The notes below the pieces were generated by a model. It searched no databases, was not told where the DNA came from, and saw only the letters and a list, made by a program, of their open reading frames with translations. A program made the position numbers and the translations under genes. From Aradus depressus (Eukaryota; Arthropoda; Insecta; Hemiptera; Aradidae): 64,000 nt of DNA. This document shows positions 52,498-61,570 of this stretch, piece by piece (the stretch's first letter is position 1; the number at the start of each line of letters is the position of its first letter). The stretch covers positions 25,442,051 to 25,506,050 of the forward strand of contig OY759218.1 in assembly GCA_963662175.1 (NCBI GenBank). Direction: 5' to 3'.

Positions 52498-53934
52498 AGA
52501 TATGTCACGTTACCGAGCTCGTGAGTAGCGGTTCGAAACCCAACTTGTCATGTATCAACTTTTTTTTAGTAATATCTCATGTTACCAGTTCAATCAATGT
52601 TTATTGTGCGGTAACCCAAAAAATAGTCTGATGACACATTGAAATAAATATGGTATATAGTTGTTGCCATTAAAGAAAGTAGAATATCTTCTTTCAACGC
52701 CCTGAGCCGCCTGGCCCGCACGATGGTTCTTGAAGGGCAGTCCGTCTGGTGACGCCCATTTTAGTATGGGTACACAGCTGGTTTATGGCGGCAAATCGAT
52801 TGCTAAGATCAGCACATTCCTAGGTAGTCCTATAGCCCGCAGCCGCGAGTATGACAAGCCACCCGGCACAATCTATGGCCGACGGGTTATCAAAGAAGTT
52901 GCAGAGAGCATATTTTGCCCCACCGTTCTTCAATGTTCGCTTTTAGCATCCCCTGTGTGTCTCCCTCCAGCCGAATTGTCTATGAGACATGAAGACATGA
53001 ACTTGTTTGGCGACGGGTCTTCATCTGTACTGACCTCACCCTACGTCCTTGTTGACCTTAATCTAGCTCCTGGTTGACTTGATCCTTCCTTGTTGGCTTA
53101 AATCCAGGTCTTTATCGACCTCAACTGAGATCCTTGTTGACCTCATCCTCGGTTCACACTGGCCTCATCCTAGATTCAACGGAGGGAAGATTGGAAAAAT
53201 GAAAAAATGGAATACGTCTTTAAATAACCACCAACTCCTAGCACAATGAGCCGAGAAATATTTTGCCAAAAATCCATTGTATTTGCTTAAACGACGTAGA
53301 TTTTCAACCAAGTCGGGCGAAGAAAAGTAGGGGCTTAAGTAGTAACCTTAATAACTCTCCATGGAATGAACCTTGAATCAGGCGAAGAAAGAAAGTTTAG
53401 AAGGAGAGCAGAAACTTAGTGTACTTCAAATAATTCGAATTGGTGAAATCTTCACGAATGTATAAATTTATTTTTTTATGGGAATAGTTGGGTAAGTAAA
53501 AGGTGTTACTTTACTGTGTGGGCGCAATGAACCAAATAGAAATATGTAGCCTTATCTCAGAAATGGCGTATGTAATTGGTTGTAGAGTGGCTCTGTCTTG
53601 GCTCACCCATACCTAACCAAACCATACCACGCTTATCTTCACTTTGATTTCACATTATTTGTAATGCCGCATTTGATTCAAATCGCTCTTAAATACATTT
53701 ACATTTCTTAAATTCCTTTGTAATCAATGAATTCAGCTCTGAAATTTCAATCTTCTCCTTGAATTAATTTTTTTTTTTTTTTATTGAATCCAGTCTTTGA
53801 AATTGGAGGCGTTCCTTTGTTCAGAAATTCCTCATCCAAATAACTTTTCGTAGTTTGTATCAATGATTTTGGACGTTAAAATTTGTATTTATTTTTGTTT
53901 TATATTTAAGATCTTAATAAGTGAAAACTTCCCA
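52498..53934. other. Non-coding; unassigned ORF at 52730-53077
   Basis: 52490-52560 contains a box B-like GCGGTTCGAAACCCA, a tRNA-SINE trace. The 115-codon open frame at 52730-53077 has no recognisable motif. It is followed by irregular repeats of CCTTGTTGACCT and GACCTCATCCT words (53040-53170). Confidence 0.4.
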
Positions 53935-54110
53935 TAAACATGAGGCGAGTACTCTCACCGATCGCCTCAGATTGATCAGATTGTGGTCGCCCCTACCCGT
54001 CAAAGCCTCACTTATCCCTATCCTGATTTCGAGTTCCCTCACTCAACGTACAACTGACCGATGATGTTGCACAGGATGCACCCTAAAAATGAATAAATGT
54101 TATGGATTAT
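53935..54110 (+). repeat. LINE 3' UTR unit, solo copy
   Basis: 'tctcaccgatcgcctcagat', GGTCGCCCCTACCCG, CCTCACTTATCCCTA and GGATGCACCCTAAAAATG match the second tail unit at 50500-50660. Confidence 0.7.
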
Positions 54111-54194
54111 CTGACTTTTTAAAAGAATACTTTTATTCATTCTCTAATTACTTTTTTATATTGGTTACATTTTGCATTTATCTATTTCTTTTTA

Positions 54195-54775
54195 GTGTTT
54201 GTGCCAAAGTTAGCAAAACGGAACACTAGTGGAATCACCTCGGTGTCCGTCCGTCCATCTGTCACAGCCAATTTCCTCTGAAACTATTCCATGTAAAAAT
54301 TTGAAAATTTTGCACAGAGATAGAGTGTGGTGGCCCAATTCGTGAAGTGAAGTATAGAAAGTTGAATTTTGATTCTGGGGGTTAATTTCAGAGGGTAAAT
54401 AGGGAAAATAAAAAAAAAAACATTTCAAGGGCATCGTGTAGGTGTCAAATGAAAGATTATTGAAGCTTGATATATGATGAATTTTTTAAAACATTTTTCG
54501 GGAAAAACGCTCACAAATTGCTGTCCCCCACCCTTATCACCAAAAGGATCGCTCAGGAAAATCTGAAAAAATCATGAGCATTGAGAATTAGGTGTAGGTT
54601 GAGCCAAAATTATCAGGATAAATAAATTCTAGCGCGATCAATTGTTATAAACAATTTAATTGTTTATTTCCTTATAACTGCTGAACCATGTCACGATGTA
54701 AGGAACAACTTTTGTCCTTACACGTTTAATTTAAATGGGGGACTGATTGTGCAAGTATAGTTTGCACTTTTTTTC
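54195..54775. repeat. Interspersed repeat C, second copy
   Basis: It is collinear with 41505-41975: 'gagtgtggtggcccaattc', 'aagttgaattttgattctgg', 'tcaagggcatcgtgta', 'acatttttcgggaaaa', 'cccttatcaccaaaagg' and 'ttgtgcaagtatagtttgca'. It extends further on the left, to about 54195, with a 'cggtgtccgtccgtccatct' block. A local inverted 'aacaatttaattgtt' (54650) lies inside. No coding region is present. Confidence 0.85.
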
Positions 54776-56648
54776 TGAATTGAATGTTCAGGAAATGTTA
54801 AAATAGGACTAATATTGGAATGGCCTCTTCTGAGATGAGTATCTATATCCATTCATATCGACAAAACAATTTAATATATCCATGGAAGTTTTCATGTATG
54901 AATCCACTACTTTAAATTATGAAATATATATACATATTTTGTTATATTGACGGTCATGGATCTACTTGTAATAATCGTTATTGCTTTATATTGCTCAACA
55001 TTAATTACCTTATATTATGCATATTTCCATTCTATAAGTAATTACGGTTTACGAAATTATCAACTTCGTCGGCACCCAGTTGCGTCAGCTGATCTATCAG
55101 GCACTTGTGGGACATTTTAGTTTGCTACGCCGCCATAGATGGCTCCTCAGTAGCTGTCTGTTTTTGTCACCTCTTCCATTGCAGTACATAGTCTGAGAAG
55201 TACATTGCGCCCGAGTCAGTCACAATTCGTAAGTTATGTACTTTGCAGTTCTCATTATTATAATGCATTATTCCGTCGCATCTAATAAATAATTATAGTG
55301 AAATACAAATTCTGTAATCAAGAAACACATGTTTTTTTGCCCTGTGGCTGTCAGATACGTTGCGCCCAACCATGTAAGTACAGTGCACACGAGCTCGTAA
55401 CAAGGAATTATTTTTAGCTGATTTGTTCTCAAAAATGACAAAAATTCAGCTACTGTTGTGATCATCTCGGCCTTAGTTCTTTGTTTCATTTTTTGGGAAG
55501 CGAGCAGTAGGAAAAACCGCAGTCAGAGCTCAGTGTGTTTTTGTCTTATCAATCGTTTATTCATCAAATTTCGTGCAAACTCGAATTGTTTTGTGAAATT
55601 AAAGTGTTCGGATTTAAGTAAAAGAACAAATGTCGTGATGTCAGCTCTTCAGTCGTGATGTCAGCTCTTCAGAAAAATTAAACATCTTAAGATCGTACGA
55701 TCGCCTTTCTACGGATAAAACAATTTTTAGATTGTACATATGTACATACACCATATTATGCATAACTACTGTACATACTTATTAGTTTTGTTCTTAAAGA
55801 TTTATGCACATAGTATGTACATATGTAATATGTACCTAATAAACATTGTTTTTGACTCCCCTGGTGCCTTTTGCTTATTGTTATCAGTCGGTTGTCAGGG
55901 TCTCAAAGTGATCACATTAAACAGCGTGTACTGTACTTCTCAGTATTTCTTAATGTTTTTCTATTTTGCAGCTCTTTTGCGGAAAAATTAGTTTTCCAGT
56001 GATAGAGATATAAAAACAACTGATTCAATTGAAGTTGGGGCTTTTATTGGTCTTTTGTAGTTGTCAGGAGCTTATCGCGGGTAGAGGCAGAGTTTCGAAG
56101 AATTGTGGGGACTAATGGTGATGGGATTGAAAAGTTTGGGGTAGTTATTGAGTATAAAAATATTCAAAACTCTAATGCGTTGTCTACGTTTTGAGAAAAA
56201 CAGAAGACCGCCTTGCACCGATTCGATATATCTTCGAACAATGGTTTTCGTGGTCGGTTTCGATGTCCATTCAGGCAATACATCCCATCTAAGCCAAATA
56301 AGTGCGGGATAAATATCTTTCTCTAGTCGACACAAAAATGTTGTATTCCTTACCAATCTTACCAAAAATGGTAAGATACAAAATTGTAGAGGAATAAATA
56401 CAAAATGTTTCAATGCATTTTCCACGTTACGGTGAGAGGGTGAGGCGTTTTTCGTAAAATTAAGTGAAGTAGCAAAACTTCAACACTCTGCGAAAGCAGA
56501 AACTTAGAGGATGAGACCGAAAAAAATCTGAAGACCATTTTTCCCCAGACATTTTTTTTTTTAAATTCTTTTTATTAGCGTTTGCTGGACCCATGTTTAT
56601 ACAATTTTTGTTGTACTAACGACTGATTTTCCAAATGTCGTGTTTCAG
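54776..56648. other. Non-coding, GC-richer patch at 55.06-55.2 kb
   Basis: No gene is supported. 55629-55672 holds an exact tandem duplication of TCGTGATGTCAGCTCTTCAG. The 55060-55230 patch is less AT-rich and could be exonic or regulatory, but no frame or splice pair is convincing. TACTAAC at 56614-56620 is the likely branch site for the acceptor at 56648. Confidence 0.4.
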
Positions 56649-56732
56649 AGAACGTGACGTATGGCACATCGTTGCAGCCACCTTCTCCCAACGTTATGAT
56701 TATTCGATCTCAGCACTTTATCTGACTCATCA
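56649..56732 (+). CDS. Candidate internal exon, unrecognised host protein
   Basis: A TACTAAC branch site, a pyrimidine-rich tract and TTTCAG (56643-56648) precede it, and the donor is ATCA|GTAAGT. A second possible acceptor AG is at 56649-56650. Using the second AG after the phase-1 exon at 35937-36015 gives ERDVWHIVAATFSQRYDYSI and SALYLTH, open to the donor and in phase with the exon at 58554. Using the first AG gives ENVTYGTSLQPPSPNVMIIR, then a stop inside the exon. I do not recognise either product. Confidence 0.45.
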
Positions 56733-57258
56733 GTAAGTACCTAATTTTTACTAGCAGATTCACCTTGCGTTGTCCGGGAATCCATAGTTACAACTTACCC
56801 ACCAGAAGTACATGATATGTAAACTCTTACCACGGTTGGGGGGATATAGACTGGAACAGAATCGCTCTTTCTGCCTTTGAAGTTTTCGCTTTATTAGTAT
56901 AGCATTGTCAAGACTATCAAAACAGTATACTACTTAATGTTAAATGAAAAAATTTTACACACGAAATATTCCAACCTTTTCTCAGTACTGTAAACATTCC
57001 CTGAAAATTTCATGAACCTCGGTCGAACATGCCACTCTACCATGCCAAACTAAATTCGATCAGTCGATTCGTTGTGGTGCTTAACTAAAAAAATATTCTG
57101 GGGCCCCATAATTATTACCCCTCTTCCCCCTCCAAAGATGAAATTTAGGTAGGCCTAGTCCAAATATTTTCCCGCATAGATACCCAGAAAATTTCGTGAT
57201 ATTAGTTCGATCATTGTTCAAACCGCGTTGCCATGTTTAAATTAATTTTTAGGAGCCT
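56733..57258 (+). repeat. CTAGCAG-type repeat, diverged, within intron
   Basis: 'actagcagattcaccttgcg' and TTGTCCGGGAAT at 56750 resemble the CTAGCAG/GCCCGG end. Inside are 'ccctgaaaatttcatgaacc' and 'ttcgatcagtcgattcgttg', boxes common near the ends of arthropod interspersed repeats. The 62645 copy shares the starting motif. Confidence 0.5.
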
Positions 57259-57287
57259 CCCCCCCCCCCCCCCCCCCCCCCCCCCCC
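57259..57287. repeat. 29-bp poly-C tract
   Basis: An uninterrupted C-run, followed by ATAAAAAAAA. It is the longest of several C or G runs in this window. Confidence 0.95.
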
Positions 57288-57725
57288 ATAAAAAAAAATT
57301 GTCAACTCAAATCGTCAAATACGCTTCGCTACATCCTAATCAACAAAACTTGTGAATTGTGTATTGTTACGGATCCGTTGGGTGTGTGATCTGCTGAGGA
57401 TATTCTCTATCTGAGTACCTTAGTTGTGCAGTGGATGGTAGGTTTGCTGTTTCGGAATGCACAGAATCTGTATCTGATATAGACATATACCTTACCTGTG
57501 TGTATTTAGGCAGTCTCCACTCCTGTTTGGAGAGCTACTTTAGCACTCAGCCATATCCATTATTCAAATGTGTACTGTCGTATAAGTAGGCAGGCTTAAA
57601 CAGACAACCTAGTACCCTTGAAAAATACAAGAGCAAAAAGGGAGAAATGTATGGTAGAATGAATCCGCTTACACGGTAGATTGCAGATTGCTGATTCAAT
57701 GTTTTAATTTTCGAGCTATACCTAG
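57288..57725. other. Non-coding spacer
   Basis: No gene is supported. Confidence 0.4.
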
Positions 57726-58150
57726 TATAGGGGAAGTTATTGTCATTGTTACTTCCCTTAGTTAAATGTGGTATAGGGGAAGTTATTGTTTTTACTTCCC
57801 CAGCAAAACGTAGTATAGGGGAAGTTATTGTCATTGTTACTTCCCCTGCAAAACGTAGTATAGAAGTTTTTTTTTTTCTTTTGGCTTTATGTGCAAAGCA
57901 TATTAGCCATGCTTTTTATAATGGTGTTTGCTAGTTATTTAACACATCCATGGCCCCGGGAGGGAGTTCTATCTACGAAATAAAACTCACTCTCGGACGG
58001 GATTCGAACCCGCAAACCATGGTCGGACCATGCGACCAAAGCTCTATACTCTAGCCCGTACGGCCACCATGGCTTCCTATAGGGGAAGTTATTGTCATTG
58101 TTACTTCCCCCAGCTATAACTGGTATAGGGGAAGTTATTGTCATAGTCAT
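57726..58150. repeat. Array of GGGGAAGT...ACTTCCCC hairpin units split by a tRNA-like insert
   Basis: Units starting TATAGGGGAAGTTATTGT lie at 57726, 57772, 57814, 58078 and 58123 (spacing 42-46 bp). Each full unit has GGGGAAGT and, about 13 bp later, its inverse ACTTCCC(C). A tRNA-like SINE separates the third and fourth units. The words are those at the ends of the GGGGAAGT repeat family found elsewhere in the window. Confidence 0.88.
57900..58077 (-). repeat. tRNA-like SINE inside the hairpin array
   Basis: On the minus strand GGCCGTACGGGCTAGAG gives a box A-like start and GCGGGTTCGAATCCCGTCC is a perfect box B with a paired T-stem, about 70 bp downstream. The long middle suggests a type II (Leu/Ser-like) tRNA ancestor. 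The acceptor stem does not close cleanly, so it is a SINE head or pseudo-tRNA. It differs from the SINE at 29428. Confidence 0.6.
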
Positions 58151-58369
58151 ATCCTTAAAGATTTAATCTTAAAAAAAAAAAAAAGACAGCGGCTAAGTTA
58201 AAGTGTTGGATATAAACTAGCGGATAGATTTATGAATTCTTCCTGTAATTTTTGCATGCATTTGAGCCTATTTAACTAATTTCATTTTCATATGCGGCCC
58301 ACCCTTGAAGAGTAAGAAAGGTGCCATTGCTGGATAGTGGGCAGTTTTCTAAGAAGTTGGTTTGCCCCC

Positions 58370-58400
<31 letters not shown>

Positions 58401-58553
58401 AGTGCTTGAAATTATTGTAATTTTTATTTTCTTTGAACATACATACTGAGATTGAGTTCTTGAAATTGTGCAACTTGTCACAAATTTGTATCTCTGTACA
58501 GCCCTACCGTTCAGTTTCCTCAATCATATTTATATATTACTTTTCATTTTCAG
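58151..58553. other. Intron-like non-coding DNA with 26-C run
   Basis: 58365-58390 is a poly-C tract followed by 11 A. A pyrimidine-rich stretch and CATTTTCAG end at 58553. Confidence 0.5.
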
Positions 58554-58720
58554 AATATCTCCTACTCTGAACACATCAGACTCCCATCAATAATGAACAT
58601 TCGCTCCAGGAGTCAACACACATTCTACTTATTTACACATAAATTGTCTTTCGTTCAATTATCAACACATTCTTTATTTTTCTGTTTCTGAACTTTTTGA
58701 ATCAGATAAGAAAAATAAAA
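58554..58720 (+). CDS. Candidate terminal exon with stop and polyadenylation signal
   Basis: It follows the acceptor TTTTCATTTTCAG. In phase with the preceding candidate exon it encodes ISPTLNTSDSHQ and stops at TAA 58591-58593. The rest would be 3' untranslated, with AATAAA at 58714-58719. The assignment depends on the splice model; a longer frame from 58554 (NISYSEHIRLPSIMNIRS...) also exists but fits no upstream phase I found. Confidence 0.4.
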
Positions 58721-58949
58721 TCCGTTCACAAATTGAAGAGTCTTGGCTTAACATTTTTATTCTGCTCATCATCATACACTCGGAAACCCTTTAATTTTAT
58801 TATATGAACTCACTTAACTGTAAATCTATTATATTTTTATATTTTTTTTTTTCTTAGTTTTTATTTAACGTCGCATCGACTGCAGGGCCATTAGCGACGA
58901 CTATTGCTTCTATATGTCTTCGTAGAATTTTGTGTCTTGAAGGAACTGA
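58721..58949. other. Non-coding spacer
   Basis: Nothing is recognised. 58856-58910 has TTTTTATTTAACGTCGCATC, a common insect repeat-type string. Confidence 0.35.
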
Positions 58950-59110
58950 GTGAGTCCGTTTTATTCGTCGGTGGGCTTCCAATCTTCAGCGCATCCAATC
59001 CCTTCAATCCAAAATCCTTCGTAAAGTAGCCAATGCTCCTTACTACGTCTCCAACAAAACTCTTCACACTGACCTTAACGTATCTTTCGTCACTGAAGTC
59101 GCTAAATCCA
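58950..59110 (+). pseudogene. Jockey-type LINE ORF2 fragment
   Basis: The frame reads IRRWASNLQRIQSLQSKILR, KVANAPYYVSNKTLHTDLN and VSFVTEV. 'IQ.+QSK.LR...NAPWYV.N..LH.DL.I..V' is the highly conserved C-terminal block of Jockey-clade ORF2. The fragment is about 50 codons with no attached RT. Confidence 0.8.
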
Positions 59111-59286
59111 AACAAATATAAAAAATTATTTTCCCTTCTTAGTTCCCACAATAATCCTTTTGTCCTTGCCCCTCCATTCTGCCATACTTTCCCAACGACG
59201 GCTTAAGCGAGACTTCCTGAGCAGAAGCAGTGACAGTGACAGTGATTAGCTACAAATGAGAGTGAAAAAACAGTGACTAGGAAGTG
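59111..59286. other. Spacer between LINE fragments
   Basis: 59210-59280 has GACAGTGACAGTGA simple repeats. Nothing else is recognised. Confidence 0.4.
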
Positions 59287-59655
59287 TCACCACTCGGTGA
59301 TTTCTACCCCCAAAAAAATAATAAAAAAGTGAAGTAGTTTTTTCATGTCAGTCGGTAGTTTGTATTTGTTTCTTAATGCGGTGTAGTTTGTGCAGTTAGT
59401 CAGTATATGTTGTACTGTGAGCTCTGTATAGTCTTGGTTGCAGGAGCATGTCGGGTGTTCAAGTCCAAGAAGTAAGTAGGAATGTGTCAGTTTCGTATGT
59501 CCAAGTCTTAGTCTTGTGATGACTACCGTGTCTCGTCTGTTCATGGTGCTAGGAGGTTTCCATGGCTTGTTTTCGTCTTTTATTTTTCTGAGTTTGTTGT
59601 CTGCCGTCTGAGTCCATTGATTGTTCCAGTGTTGTTCAATTTTTTTTTTGAAGTA
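59287..59655 (-). pseudogene. LINE ORF2 C-terminal fragment, opposite strand
   Basis: The minus strand reads EQHWNNQWTQTADNKLRKIK, NKPWKPPSTMNRRDTVVITR, LRLGHTKLTHSYLLLGLEHP then CSCNQDYTELTVQHILTNC. This is the end of an RNase H-bearing LINE polyprotein ('RL+IGHT.LTH.YLL......C.C....T+.HIL..C'). It stops in KKLLHFFIIFL near 59290. It points towards the Jockey fragment at 58950, tail to tail. Confidence 0.82.
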
Positions 59656-60531
59656 TATATTTTTATATTATATATATTTTTCATAGAATTTAAATTTCTT
59701 AATCCTTTTAAAAAAAATAAAAATGAGAATTGTCTATCACTATGGATAGGATATGTTTTTTCTGTAAATCACCTATGGAACGTTCAATGTGTGATCGAAG
59801 CAGTGACAAGTTGATAAATTGGTTGACTTTTTTCAAATGTATTTATCTATTTAAGGAGAGAGGGGGTGGTTCCTCCCTATTAATTAATACTTCCTCTTCC
59901 CCATTCTCCCTCAGAAAATTGTAAAGTATTATATTTTTGAAATCGTCTTCTCGATATCTTATATGAACCACTCAATTCACACACACAAAAAAAAAAAAAA
60001 AAAATCTGCCCCTTCTGCATGCTTCCCCATAATGAAAAATTTCGAAAGCGACATAGTTTATATGTTCATAGTCTTGACAAACCCTCCTTCGCGGCATCTT
60101 TGTAAATTTCAGTTTTTACTACTTGCTAAGTTGAGAAGCGCCGACATATTATTGAAACTTATTATAAATGAATGAACTTATTTATCAAATACTGTCTATT
60201 CCACAGAAATGTTTATACATTACATTTACTATCAATTTGGCATTAAATTATCGCCAAACATGTGGAATAGACAATATTTCAAAAAGATGTTTGTTATTTT
60301 TATTTTTTTACTTCGTTAATCAATTTCTCGCTTCTTGCCTCTGGAAAACATCTTATGCAATGAAGCTACTTATCTATGTGATAAAATGTGACATTTTGTC
60401 AAAACGATGACTATATAGTTAAGTTGTTTTAGAAAGGCTTATATTTAAATGAACTTTAAAATAGATTGAATGAACATAAACATTGCTATCCCTAACTACA
60501 AAAAATGTATTGCACTAAGATAAAATAATTT
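59656..60531. other. Non-coding; short inverted repeat at 60.19-60.28 kb
   Basis: No gene is supported. AATACTGTCTATTCCACA (60187) and TGTGGAATAGACAATATTTC (60259) are inverted, with a loop of about 55 bp; they are the arm words of the foldback family at 26.1 kb, without the CTGAAGATG motif. Confidence 0.55.
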
Positions 60532-60920
60532 CACTATAACAAAAATTAATTCACTTCAAAACAATTACAGTCAATTTTATAATAGATAGTTTGCACTTTA
60601 AAAAATGATTAGTTTTAACTTTAACTACTAACTTTAACTTTAACTACTTTGCAAGCCACAAGTCTCATTCTTGTTTACGATAAATACCACGTGTGCATCT
60701 GTAACTGACTCTAACTCCTTCCAATCCTTTGTAAGAAGTATACTTTTTCCACTGCGATCTATCACGCTTCTTTCGGACACAAAAATTCTTGTTTCTTTTG
60801 CCAAATTCTAATAATTCGCAATTTTTTGTTTTCCTGACGTATGTTCTGAATCACTGTCAGACACGTCCGAACAGTTGACTGTAATTGTTTTGAAGTGAAT
60901 TAATTTTTGTAGTTATCGTG
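60532..60920. mobile_element. 389-bp MITE with 43-47 bp terminal inverted repeats
   Basis: Left terminus CACTATAACAAAAATTAATT, CACTTCAAAACAATTACAGT (60532-60574) is matched in reverse by ACTGTAATTGTTTTGAAGTG, AATTAATTTTTGTAGTTATC, GTG (60876-60920). No ORF lies between. The interior has a short TTTAACTA tandem (60610-60650). Target duplications are not clear, so the superfamily is unknown. Confidence 0.85.
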
Positions 60921-61359
60921 ACAAAGTAATAATCTTTTTTAAAGGGCAGTTATATATTCCCCTTTTATAAATAACCTGAAAATCTCGTTTAATCTATTTT
61001 CTAGTTGATCAATTTTTCCGATTGGACTACACTTTGTTATACTTTTGTCTTTACCTTTCATTTTGGGGGCTCCCCCACTATGTGGTGTGGGCTGTCTCAT
61101 TATAAAAAGTTCTCCGAGACAGCAGAAAATTGTTCCTACCTGGCTCATATCAGAGAAATCTGTCTCGCGTGACCGAAAATATTACGGAGAAACAGGGTGG
61201 CTGCTGGCTGCCCTGTATTCATCCTCATCGTGGTTCCAAACCTCCCTTCCTAATTCACCTCAACTCACAACACCAACATCAACCAGCACTCACCTCACTC
61301 ATTCTAGATTTTTATTTAAATATATATATAAAAAAGTTGGTGAATCACCGGCAATGTAC
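60921..61359. other. Non-coding
   Basis: Overlapping open frames at 61045-61384 lack known motifs. No gene is supported. Confidence 0.4.
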
Positions 61360-61570
61360 TTCCCCAGTCCGAAGTGATCAATAATTTTTCGTTTTTTATG
61401 ATTTCTCCCCGTTCCTTTGGCTGATTTTGCTGAAATCAATAGATTTCATCCTTATGGGTTTCTGCACACATAATTTATTTTTATTTTTGGATTTCAGGGG
61501 GTCAGAAAACAATTCTCAGTATCGAATTTTCGACAGATTACATAACTTCCACTATTATACTACGTTGAAA
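61360..61570 (+). repeat. GGGGAAGT-ended interspersed repeat, compact copy
   Basis: It starts ACTTCCCCAGTCCGAAG and ends TTACATAACTTCCACTATTA. It contains 'ggctgattttgctgaaatca' and 'gtatcgaattttcgacag'. At about 200 bp it is the shortest copy with both ends. A second partial unit follows to about 61870, where 'acttccccagttgtatgtag' and 'tataggagaagttatatc' sit back to back. Confidence 0.7.

Noticed and set aside
52730..53077. 115-codon open frame as a host gene
   Set aside because: No recognisable motif, no convincing splice or initiation context, and its end runs into irregular CTTGTTGACCT repeats.
55268..55489. Minus-strand 73-codon ORF as a gene
   Set aside because: No family motif and no supporting splice sites.
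57988..58077. Functional type II tRNA on the minus strand
   Set aside because: Strong box B, but the acceptor stem does not close and the cloverleaf middle is irregular.
61045..61384. Overlapping plus-strand ORFs as a small gene
   Set aside because: No recognisable domain; low-complexity Gln/His/Pro run and repeat-family sequence immediately after.
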